Source: Candidatus Stahliibacteriota bacterium
GTDB taxonomy: Bacteria; Hydrothermota; Tepidihabitantia; SM23-42
Direction: 5' to 3'
Assembly: GCA_030613445.1 (NCBI GenBank)
Contig: JAUWLY010000205.1
Coordinates: 1 to 5,706 of the forward strand
Length of the DNA stretch: 5,706 nt
Both the position numbers and the translations under genes were made by a program. The notes beneath the pieces were generated by a model. That model ran no database searches and was not told the DNA's origin. It saw only the letters and a list, made by a program, of their open reading frames with translations. Of the stretch, positions 1 through 5,706 are shown one piece after another. Position 1 is the first letter of the stretch. Every line of letters begins with the position of its first letter.

Positions 1-144
1 ACGAACATTTATTCTAGTTTCGGAAATCCAGCATGCGAAGCTGAGGCCTTGGCAGCAGCCAAAAGATCTGAGTTTAAGGCCGCAACCAAGGATGGAGTAC
101 CGTTTGAATCAAAGATCAGACTTCCTTTCAAATTCAAACCATAA
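1..144 (+). CDS. TonB C-terminal domain protein, 3' end only
   Basis: Frame 1 is open from the left edge to a TAA at 142-144 and gives 47 residues. They read like the end of a TonB C-terminal domain: a small-residue stretch with N-P-x-C, an Ala-rich helix (EALAAAKRSEF), then K-A-A-T-K-D-G-x-P and a final strand ending L-P-F-K-F-K-P. Energy-transducer TonB proteins typically end with this helix, a 'P-A-x-x-x-G-x-P' turn and a closing strand of this kind. In that family the domain lies in the periplasm and contacts the TonB box of outer-membrane transporters to pass on proton-motive force. A TonB-like domain at the end of another periplasmic protein (for example an M56-type sensor) would look the same, because the N-terminus is outside the window. 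The gene converges on the minus-strand operon. A hairpin with a T-run lies about 70 nt after its stop. Confidence 0.82.
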   Translation, partial: TNIYSSFGNPACEAEALAAAKRSEFKAATKDGVPFESKIRLPFKFKP

Positions 145-149
145 CACTA

Positions 150-178
150 TTGACAATTGTTTCTGATTGTCGTATAGC
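150..178 (+). promoter_or_regulatory. Possible sigma-70-type promoter with palindromic spacer
   Basis: A perfect TTGACA (150-155) is followed after 17 bp by TATAGC (173-178), which matches 4 of 6 positions of the -10 consensus. An inverted repeat GACAAT/ATTGTC (152-157 and 166-171, 8-nt loop) overlaps the -35 box and spacer, as an operator or a small RNA hairpin might. No open reading frame of convincing size follows on this strand. A transcript would start near 185 and meet the hairpin and T-run ending at 233 within about 50 nt. It could be a chance match, or the palindrome could simply belong to the 3' untranslated region of the upstream gene. Confidence 0.25.
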
Positions 179-203
179 TTGGGGCCTCTGCTTTATTTGA
201 TCT

Positions 204-247
204 TCGCCCTCCGGTGGGGGCCCCCCATTTTTTAGGGAGTAGGGCGA
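204..247 (+). terminator. GC-rich hairpin with T-run, nested in an outer stem
   Basis: The core is a run of G (216-220) directly followed by a run of C (221-226), flanked by T215 and A227, then six T (228-233). Together they form a compact GC hairpin with a U-tract on plus-strand RNA, as expected of a Rho-independent terminator for the TonB-domain gene ending at 144. A second perfect inverted repeat, TCGCCCT (204-210) and AGGGCGA (241-247), encloses the hairpin and T-run. The minus strand has no T-run after the hairpin, so it probably serves the plus-strand transcript only. Confidence 0.6.
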
Positions 248-290
248 TTACAAATCCCAAGAACCAGATTTCAAGAATATAAATACATAG

Positions 291-503
291 TTACCTAATA
301 ACTTAATAACTGCTTTTCCTATGAAACGGTGTATCAGAGTATCGGAGTAACGGAGATAACGCTATTAACGGACTAAACGAATGAAACGTCTTTTAGTAAC
401 TCAATTACTTAGTTACTTAATTACTGCTTTACGAGTTACTCAATAACTTAATAACTGCTTTGCTTAATAACTTACTTAATTACTGTTTTTCTCAATAACT
501 GCC
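291..503. repeat. Degenerate short-unit array with 8-bp period
   Basis: Units of the form TWACYYAA / TWACTTAA / TWACTGCT follow each other at 8-bp steps. One 24-mer triplet occurs at 291-314 and again, nearly identical, at 436-459; within these, 19 bp are exactly the same (297-315 and 442-460). A four-unit version lies at 397-428. TTACTTAATTACTG occurs at 413-426 and 472-485. Runs usually end in ACTGCTTT or a close variant. Between the first two blocks, 333-388 keeps the same 8-bp step with another, GC-richer unit (ATCAGAGT, ATCGGAGT, AACGGAGA, TAACGCTA, TTAACGGA, CTAAACGA, ATGAAACG). The step is not a multiple of 3 and stops are frequent, so it is non-coding. It lacks CRISPR-like unique spacers. 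Confidence 0.75.
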
Positions 504-527
504 CAGTTAGTTAAATGGCTAATTGGG
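502..527. repeat. Imperfect inverted repeat between repeat arrays
   Basis: CCCAGTTAG (502-510) pairs with CTAATTGGG (519-527) around an 8-nt loop. The one non-Watson-Crick position (506/523) is a G-U pair in plus-strand RNA and a C-A mismatch in minus-strand RNA. No T-run follows on either strand, so it is not a typical intrinsic terminator. It lies 46 nt past the stop codon of the minus-strand operon and could still act as a 3'-end stabilising or termination-assisting hairpin there. Confidence 0.4.
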
Positions 528-533
528 GTAGGA

Positions 534-570
534 ATCTAGTATCTATCATCTAGTATCTAGCATCTATCTG
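534..570. repeat. 7-bp tandem repeat (ATCTAGT/ATCTATC type)
   Basis: Five consecutive 7-mers, ATCTAGT, ATCTATC, ATCTAGT, ATCTAGC and ATCTATC, fill 534-568. They can also be read as a 14-bp unit repeated twice (534-547 and 548-561) plus a half unit. The array ends three bases before the stop codon of the minus-strand operon. Its unit and period differ from the neighbouring 8-bp array, so it arose separately or under a different constraint. Confidence 0.8.
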
Positions 571-572
571 TG

Positions 573-2081
573 TTACCGTGGCTTCATGATCGTAAACGGT
601 AAGATCATTTCCTCCATCGATATACCGCCATGTTGGAAAGTATACTTAAACTCTTTTTCATACTCGGTTGGTTTTGTCGGGTAGATGAAGTAGTAATCCT
701 CCTTGGCAAGAGCAAATCTTACTGACGGATCAACACTTGGCAGTGATATCTCGCCAGGATTATTCAGTAGCCACGCGGTTTTCTTATCTATTCTAAGTGC
801 TGGACCGTATTTGTATCGGAGATTGGGTGATATCGACCGCCCGCCATAGATAATGCTGGGACGGCGTACGCGAATGAACCCATGATCAGTAGTGAGGATG
901 ACGCGACAGTCTTTTTTTGATACGTTCTTGAGAAGCTCAAAGATTGGAGATATCGGGAACCAATAACTCAACAAATTAAGCAAAACTCGTTCGTCATCGA
1001 GCATCCCCTTCATGTCGCCGCGCCCTGGTATTGAATGAAAGAGCAGGTCAAAGAAATTGATCACGGTTATGCAGATATCTGCTTTGTCGTTGGTTATTTG
1101 ATTAGCGGTCCGCTCGATTTCTTGGATTGAAGATAATTTGTAGAATGAGAATTTCAATCGGATATTATGTCTCTTCAGTTGCTCGCTGAATAGTTCTTTC
1201 TCGAATCGGTTCTGCCCTTTGGATTCGAAAGACCAGTATTGTGGGAGTTTCTGCACGATCTCAAGGGGTAAGAGTCCAGCAAAAATGGCATTTCTTGAGT
1301 ACGGTGTTGCGGTTGGTAGTATTGAGTAATAAAATTGTGTATTCATTTCAAAAAAATCACGCAGATAGGGAGATATCTTGAAATACTGGTCAAGCCTCAT
1401 TGAATCAAAAATGATGAGATGGACTGGTCCTTCTTTTAATATAGGTAAGACATAATTTGAAAAGAGGTTTTGAGATAATATCGGCCCTTTGCCCTTTATA
1501 AAATCTCGATATTGATGTTGGATATATTTTACAAATCCCGCATTGGCTTCATGTTTTCGCTCATCCTGTATTTCTTTGAGGCTTCTGTCACCAAACTCGA
1601 GAAGGCGCAAATCCCATGATACAAGTGTGCGGTAGTATTCTATCCATTCCTTATGATCAGTCGGATCAATATGAGTCCGGAACTGCGTGGCGTACTCTTC
1701 GTTCATTTTTTCAGCGATAATCAATCTTCGTTTCAGTGTACGGTTCAAAACAGAAAGCAGTTGAGTGAAACTGAACGGTTTCGTGATATAGTCATCAACC
1801 CAGCCTCCATATGCTTTTTTCATCATATCTTCTTCTTCACTCTTAGTGACCATCACTACTAACTGTTGCGAGTTCTCATTTTTTATTCTTCTCAGCACTT
1901 CTAGTCCATCAACACCAGGCATGATTTCATCCAGGAAGACAAGGTCAAACACTTCTTTGCTGGCAAGGATTGCACCATCTTCACCAGAAGTTGCCGTTTT
2001 CACTTCATAGCCTTCTTGCTGGAGAAGATATACAAATGGTTTTAACAGCTCTATTTCATCATCTATCCATAAAATCTTCAT
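573..2081 (-). CDS. porX: PorX-like response regulator with PglZ domain
   Basis: 502 residues, close to the roughly 520 of PorX. Residues 1-115 are a CheY-like receiver with acidic pair D7-D8, phospho-acceptor D51 in FLDEIMPG, T79 and K101-P102. A helical linker (about 120-215) follows. The rest is a PglZ/alkaline-phosphatase-type domain with IIFDSMRLDQ (D226), SILPTATPYSRNAIFAG (candidate nucleophile among T257/T259), D345 and H349, TTDHG (D399, H400), and a C-terminal FQHGGISMEEM (H484). All expected metal-site and nucleophile positions appear present, so it is probably catalytic. In Bacteroidota, PorX is phosphorylated by PorY, controls type IX secretion genes with SigP, and has reported zinc-dependent oligonucleotide phosphodiesterase activity. 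There is no signal peptide or DNA-binding domain. The ATG overlaps the kinase stop (ATGA), preceded by AAAGGTGG 4 nt upstream (2086-2093). It is the last gene of the operon. The family call is firm; the secretion role here is inferred. Confidence 0.92.
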   Translation of the reverse strand: MKILWIDDEIELLKPFVYLLQQEGYEVKTATSGEDGAILASKEVFDLVFLDEIMPGVDGLEVLRRIKNENSQQLVVMVTKSEEEDMMKKAYGGWVDDYITKPFSFTQLLSVLNRTLKRRLIIAEKMNEEYATQFRTHIDPTDHKEWIEYYRTLVSWDLRLLEFGDRSLKEIQDERKHEANAGFVKYIQHQYRDFIKGKGPILSQNLFSNYVLPILKEGPVHLIIFDSMRLDQYFKISPYLRDFFEMNTQFYYSILPTATPYSRNAIFAGLLPLEIVQKLPQYWSFESKGQNRFEKELFSEQLKRHNIRLKFSFYKLSSIQEIERTANQITNDKADICITVINFFDLLFHSIPGRGDMKGMLDDERVLLNLLSYWFPISPIFELLKNVSKKDCRVILTTDHGFIRVRRPSIIYGGRSISPNLRYKYGPALRIDKKTAWLLNNPGEISLPSVDPSVRFALAKEDYYFIYPTKPTEYEKEFKYTFQHGGISMEEMILPFTIMKPR

Positions 2082-3214
2082 TTTTCCACCTTTGGAATTA
2101 TTATTTGAAATGTGGTTCCTCGGGAACCTGTTTCTTTCAACACTAACTTACCGCTATGATATTCTTCGACGATACGCTTCGTCAGCACTAGGCCCAAACC
2201 CCAACCATATTTTTTGGTTGTAAAACCCGGTTTGAAGATATCTTTCCCTTTGTCTATACCTTTACCGGTATCGCTTATTTCAATGATCGCACCGTCAGTT
2301 ACAAATGTCTTTACAGTAATCTCTCCTTTATCCGAACCGATGGCATCCAAGCCGTTTTTCAGGAGATTCTCAACTGCCCAGGCGAGTAAGATATCGTCGA
2401 ATTTGACTGCTGGCAACGGCGCATATTTCTCGTGAAATACAATGTTATTGTGTGCACGTTTCCGGATATATTCTACTGATTCACGTATCGTATCCAATGG
2501 TTTTTTCTCCACCAATCTCGGTGGTAGACCGATTCTGGAGAACTTCTCGAGCACTTCTTTCATCCTTTGCGTATCTTCGTGTATACCAGTAAAGATTTCC
2601 TGTGACATTTTTCCCTTGGCTGCCTCGAGCCAGCCAATAAGCGATGATAATGGTGTCGCGAGTTGATGGGCTGTTTCCCGAGCAAGAGAATTCCATATTT
2701 TCTCTTCTTCACCTTTTCGATATATAAGGTAACCCCAAAATCCCAAGAAAAGGAAGGCGATCAGAAATACTGTTTCAACGAAAGGTAAGATTTGCAGAGA
2801 TGTGGTGAAGGGCGATAATCCGTAATGAACATAGCCAACAAGTGTTGAGTCGGAACCTTGATGTATGATGACCGGAATCGGTTTCTGGTGCCTATCCATT
2901 TTTTCGAAAGATTTTCTCAGATCTTTCGTGTCAATATTCTTTGATGATGTCGGGTTGCCTTCCGCATCGGTCATTATTACCGGGAAGTCAATTTTTTGGA
3001 TAACCTCCTCGAAGATCAACTTGAGCAGAGCCTCTTCACCCATGCTTGGGTCTAGTGCATACTTGGCGAAAATTCTTGAGGTTGTTTCGGTCTCTTTCTT
3101 GATCCGTTGGATTAGGTAATTGGAGTAAATAAACGTGATGATACCAATAACACCAATGCCGATCAGGAAATATATCGCCAGTGCCCGGGAGCTAAATTTG
3201 CCCCTAATGTTCAT
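2078..3214 (-). CDS. porY: Membrane sensor histidine kinase, PorY type
   Basis: Autophosphorylating kinase, presumed partner of the PorX-like regulator encoded next. With the ATG at 3214 it has 378 residues. A transmembrane helix (about 12-33) is followed by a roughly 110-residue extracytoplasmic sensor region, a second helix (about 143-164), then the H-box ARETAHQLATPLSSLIGWLE with H183. The ATPase domain has the N-box ENLLKNGLDAI (N287), G1 box ISDTGKGI (D315) and G2 box GWGLGL (about 337-342), with FKPGFTTKK before it. All catalytic boxes are present. The E-T-A-H-Q-L-x-T-P H-box is typical of PorY-like kinases. No HAMP domain is seen. An ATG at 3256 would add 14 residues, but has no clear ribosome site and would put polar sequence before the helix; 3214 has AGAAGGA upstream. 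It overlaps the GGDEF gene by 11 nt and the regulator gene by 4 nt. The kinase call is certain, the PorY assignment likely. Confidence 0.9.
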   Translation of the reverse strand: MNIRGKFSSRALAIYFLIGIGVIGIITFIYSNYLIQRIKKETETTSRIFAKYALDPSMGEEALLKLIFEEVIQKIDFPVIMTDAEGNPTSSKNIDTKDLRKSFEKMDRHQKPIPVIIHQGSDSTLVGYVHYGLSPFTTSLQILPFVETVFLIAFLFLGFWGYLIYRKGEEEKIWNSLARETAHQLATPLSSLIGWLEAAKGKMSQEIFTGIHEDTQRMKEVLEKFSRIGLPPRLVEKKPLDTIRESVEYIRKRAHNNIVFHEKYAPLPAVKFDDILLAWAVENLLKNGLDAIGSDKGEITVKTFVTDGAIIEISDTGKGIDKGKDIFKPGFTTKKYGWGLGLVLTKRIVEEYHSGKLVLKETGSRGTTFQIIIPKVEK

Positions 3215-5078
3215 TATGTTTTTCGTCCTTCTGTTGATACAGAAGTCTGTCAGCATAATCGATCAAAGAACCAAGGTTGAGTCCATTTTTTGGATATACT
3301 GCGATACCGTACGAGAAGCTGCAGGGTTCCTGCCCGCGACAGATCGCATTTTTTTTCGGATAGCTGTCAATTCTATCGATTAACATCTTGCTACTTCTTC
3401 TATTGGTCCTTGGTAAAAGAATTATGAATTCATCACCACCGTACCGTACCACATATCCGCGTTTGCCTATAGCATCAACAAGACATTTAGAAAACATCCT
3501 CAATACTTCGTCACCATACAGGTGACCGAGATTATCATTGTACGTTTTAAAATTGTCGAGATCGATCATGATCAGGGATATCGGCGAAACCTTATTCTCT
3601 ATCAAGGATTTGAGTTTTTCCCTGAGGAATCGATAGTTATGCACACCGGTCATCTCATCAGTATTTGACAGCCTTTCGATTTTTTCAAACAGTTGAGAGT
3701 TTTCTATAGCCATGCCGAGAAAGTCACCAAATGTTTCCAGCAGTTTTACCTTGCTCAATGTTGGCACGAGGTTGCTCATCGGCATATCCAGTGAAAGCAG
3801 AGCTACTATTTCCCGATCTTTTGAATAGATCGGCGAGATAAAAATATCACCAGGGTCCCAGAGTTCAGGTATGCGGTTTTTCAGAGGTGCTGATTTGTAC
3901 AACTCATAACGCTGAATATTCTTGCTTACTATTTTCGCGTCTTTCGCTGGTATATAATATGAGTTTGATATACGAAAGCGATTATTGAATAGCTCCATGA
4001 TTGCTTCGAGTGGCGGATGCACTGCCTGTGCTGCTTTTAATTTCCTTGCTGAAATACCGACACCGCTTATGCGGCGGAAGCTTTGGAGTTTTTGGTCAAA
4101 AATCGAGAACAGGATGCGTTTGAAACCAAGAAACTTTTTTGTCCGTTGCAGAATTTCAGTGGATAGGGACAAAAGGTCGAGTGAAGATAGCATAGTTTTT
4201 ATGAGGTCTTGTAGTCCGTGGCTTTCTCGTAATGCACTATTCATTCTGCGAAAGAGATCAATCCTTTCCAGGGCAAGACCAGCTTGGTTCGCCAAGAATT
4301 TGATACGGGTTAAGACAAAATTCCTACTTAGTATAGTTGTGCTACCAGGGACCGCAAAGAAGCCCCTCAACTCATTTTTTATAGTTAACGGTATGAAGGT
4401 AATATCACAGGTAGTCATGATCGGGATTAACCCCTTAAGTGAAGCGAATCGATTCTTCGGTACGGTGAATATCTGTTGAGCTTTGAAAAGTTTAGTGTAT
4501 GTGGTCTTGGGCAGATTGGCAATCTCGAATGAATTTTTGCTGCCGATAAAACAATCATCACGGCGGTAGAATATATATATATCATCGATCGCGAGCATAC
4601 GGCGTGCCGCTGATTCAAGATTCTTAATGATTTTGTTTTCATCGAGAGTTGTGGTGATATTCAAATTAAGCTGATTTATGATTTGGGTTTCTGTAATCCG
4701 ATCTTTGGATAGCTGCCTCATTGTTAGAGCCATGGAAATTATCGAGAGCAGGGTATTGATATCAGATTTTTGTGCTTTTGTAATATGGACCTTCTTTCTC
4801 TGCAAAATTAAGAGTCGGTAAATCTGATCACCGAGGTTCAAAGTGAAACTCATGGATTCTTTTGAGGTTTTCATTATCCTAACGGATTCCTTTTTGGTAA
4901 TACCTTCATAGTACTCAATGTTAGACTTGCCATTTTTCAAAGAAGTAACCGCACATGCGTAACCATCCAGAGCAATACTCAGGGCATGGGTAATTTTAGG
5001 CACACTGATCTCCCAGAGATCCATGCTGTTGATTCGACATAAGATGTTGCTAACCGGTTCGGATATTTCCTTCGTCAC
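3204..5078 (-). CDS. GAF-domain diguanylate cyclase (GGDEF)
   Basis: 624 residues with no signal peptide or membrane helix, so cytoplasmic. The C-terminus (about 470-620) is a GGDEF domain: entry motif D474-E-M-T-G, metal-site MIDLDNF (D506), the N514-D515-N-L-G-H loop, and signature RYGGDEF (G547-F551). The active site is intact, so it should make cyclic di-GMP from two GTP. The inhibitory RxxD site expected five residues before GGDEF is absent (538-541 read G-K-R-G), so canonical product inhibition is unlikely. Upstream are GAF-like sensor modules at about 145-272 and 300-462, each ending in the typical helix (NQAGLALERIDLF; GMAIENSQLFEKIERL), and a weaker one at about 20-120. The ligands are unknown. 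There is no EAL or HD-GYP domain. The GTG start (5076-5078) overlaps the upstream stop as GTGA. It is co-transcribed with the kinase and PorX-like regulator, suggesting linked signalling. Confidence 0.92.
   Translation of the reverse strand: MTKEISEPVSNILCRINSMDLWEISVPKITHALSIALDGYACAVTSLKNGKSNIEYYEGITKKESVRIMKTSKESMSFTLNLGDQIYRLLILQRKKVHITKAQKSDINTLLSIISMALTMRQLSKDRITETQIINQLNLNITTTLDENKIIKNLESAARRMLAIDDIYIFYRRDDCFIGSKNSFEIANLPKTTYTKLFKAQQIFTVPKNRFASLKGLIPIMTTCDITFIPLTIKNELRGFFAVPGSTTILSRNFVLTRIKFLANQAGLALERIDLFRRMNSALRESHGLQDLIKTMLSSLDLLSLSTEILQRTKKFLGFKRILFSIFDQKLQSFRRISGVGISARKLKAAQAVHPPLEAIMELFNNRFRISNSYYIPAKDAKIVSKNIQRYELYKSAPLKNRIPELWDPGDIFISPIYSKDREIVALLSLDMPMSNLVPTLSKVKLLETFGDFLGMAIENSQLFEKIERLSNTDEMTGVHNYRFLREKLKSLIENKVSPISLIMIDLDNFKTYNDNLGHLYGDEVLRMFSKCLVDAIGKRGYVVRYGGDEFIILLPRTNRRSSKMLIDRIDSYPKKNAICRGQEPCSFSYGIAVYPKNGLNLGSLIDYADRLLYQQKDEKHNEH
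3226..3232 (-). promoter_or_regulatory. Ribosome binding site of the kinase gene
   Basis: AGAAGGA on the minus strand lies 11 nt before the ATG at 3214, inside the end of the GGDEF coding region. It favours 3214 over the upstream ATG at 3256, which has no purine-rich site at a suitable distance. Confidence 0.55.
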
Positions 5079-5706
5079 GCGAGTATTTCCTTGGAAAACA
5101 TCTTGGCAAGCTCATAGAACGTATCATTCTTACCGCAGTATGCATCAGCGGCGACAAGGAGTCTATAGGCTTCAGGTGAGTCGGCAGATATGTCTTTGCC
5201 AATGGTGATTGTATCACCTTGCCAATCAATCCTGTCAGTACCGTTGACAAACAATAAGGGCCGTCTTTTTTTATGTTTCTTCATTGTGCTTTTTATCTCC
5301 CGGAGACAAAAAGTAAAGATTCTTCTGGGGGTATATTTCTTGATTTCAAAAAGATCGCACAGAGATTCAACATTATCTCGGAGCATAATATTATAGTAGG
5401 GGAATTTAGTTCGATCATACAAGCATATCCTTTTCTCTGCAGTGGTCAAATAGGGTAGTGAGATATTCGCCGGTTTGTTCAACTCAATAATATGTTGAAA
5501 GCTCCTTTTGCCCAGGTGTTTTTTTAATCCATCATGCTCTTTTGATAAAACCCGGGGAGGGATGACATAGAAGATTATCTCGAATTTATTGGGTTTTATG
5601 AAACTGCATATCGTTTCATGATGCTGGGGTACGATCATCACTATATTTCCGATTTTCTTCAACGCTGCAATATAAGGTATAACTTTCAGGAATTCAGCTG
5701 CTTGAC
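5075..5706 (-). CDS. Protein of unknown function, 5'-truncated by window edge
   Basis: I do not recognise this family firmly. The frame is open from the right edge to a TGA at 5075-5077 (209 residues). A TTG at 5660-5662 could be taken as a start, but there is no in-frame stop above it and the extra residues (AAEFLKVIPYIAA) continue a helix into the strand IGNIVMIVP, so the true start is probably outside. The beginning looks like a Rossmann-type helix-strand unit. The middle is basic (KKHKKRR) and precedes the strand PLLFVNG. The end carries DWQGDTITIGKDI, SPEAYRLL and a CGKNDTFYELAKMF helix. There is no membrane helix in the visible part. The overall pattern faintly resembles a GT-B glycosyltransferase (family 9 style), but I see no diagnostic motif. 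The 4-nt GTGA overlap with the GGDEF gene makes it part of the operon. Confidence 0.75.
   Translation of the reverse strand, partial: QAAEFLKVIPYIAALKKIGNIVMIVPQHHETICSFIKPNKFEIIFYVIPPRVLSKEHDGLKKHLGKRSFQHIIELNKPANISLPYLTTAEKRICLYDRTKFPYYNIMLRDNVESLCDLFEIKKYTPRRIFTFCLREIKSTMKKHKKRRPLLFVNGTDRIDWQGDTITIGKDISADSPEAYRLLVAADAYCGKNDTFYELAKMFSKEILA
5088..5092 (-). promoter_or_regulatory. Ribosome binding site of the GGDEF gene
   Basis: AAGGA on the minus strand lies 9 nt before the GTG at 5078. It supports this non-ATG start, which also forms the GTGA junction with the upstream stop. The next in-frame ATG would be at residue 19. Confidence 0.6.

Noticed and set aside
291..503. CRISPR array
   Set aside because: The repeats are short (8 bp), contiguous and degenerate, with no spacers of uniform length and no cas genes nearby.
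502..527. Intrinsic terminator for the minus-strand operon
   Set aside because: The hairpin has a mismatch in minus-strand RNA and no T-run follows on that strand.
1653..1862. Short plus-strand open frame
   Set aside because: It is antisense to the receiver and linker region of the PorX-like gene and has no domain features.
3254..3256. Upstream ATG as start of the kinase gene
   Set aside because: There is no suitable ribosome site before it, and it would add 14 polar residues and a 53-nt overlap. The ATG at 3212-3214 has AGAAGGA upstream and begins just before the first membrane helix.
3985..4479. 164-codon open frame on the plus strand
   Set aside because: It lies antisense inside the GAF/GGDEF gene, whose protein is clearly conserved. 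The translation shows no recognisable domain.
4571..4582. (AT)6 run inside the GGDEF gene as a phase-variation tract
   Set aside because: It is short and the frame is intact through it (it encodes the IYI of DDIYIFYRR). Six dinucleotide copies alone are weak evidence for switching.
5660..5662. TTG as the true start of the right-edge gene
   Set aside because: The frame stays open to the window edge, and the upstream residues continue a plausible protein fold, so the gene is better treated as truncated.

Overview
The window shows an operon on the minus strand that nearly fills it (5706 down to 573), facing the 3' end of a plus-strand gene (1-144). The two converge on about 430 bp of non-coding, repeat-rich DNA. 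The proteins suggest a diderm bacterium of the Fibrobacterota-Chlorobiota-Bacteroidota (FCB) type or an allied candidate phylum. The reasons are a TonB-type C-terminal domain, which implies an outer membrane, and a PorX/PorY-type regulatory pair, best known from Bacteroidota with the type IX secretion system (T9SS). Base composition is moderate and start codons are mixed (GTG, ATG). I cannot name the species from sequence alone.

Layout from left to right. (1) 1-144 (+) encodes the last 47 residues of a TonB C-terminal-domain protein. (2) 145-572 is non-coding. It holds a possible promoter with a palindromic spacer, a GC-rich hairpin followed by a T-run (terminator), a 200-bp array of short units with a strong 8-bp period, an imperfect hairpin, and a separate 7-bp tandem repeat. 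(3) 573-2081 (-) encodes a PorX-like response regulator: receiver, helical linker, PglZ/alkaline-phosphatase-type domain. (4) 2078-3214 (-) encodes a membrane histidine kinase of the PorY type. (5) 3204-5078 (-) encodes a cytoplasmic protein with GAF-like domains and an intact GGDEF diguanylate cyclase domain. (6) 5075-5706 (-) encodes the C-terminal part of an unrecognised protein that continues past the right edge.

Each junction in the minus-strand operon is an overlap (4, 11 and 4 nt), so the four genes are very probably co-transcribed and translationally coupled. The simplest reading is that the kinase senses an envelope signal and phosphorylates the adjacent PorX-like regulator. The GGDEF protein made from the same message would add a cyclic di-GMP signal. 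PorX-type PglZ domains have been reported to cleave oligonucleotides, so having a cyclic-dinucleotide synthase and a possible nucleotide phosphodiesterase in one operon is the most interesting functional idea here. It is inference. No T9SS structural gene lies in the window, so the secretion link rests on family resemblance only.
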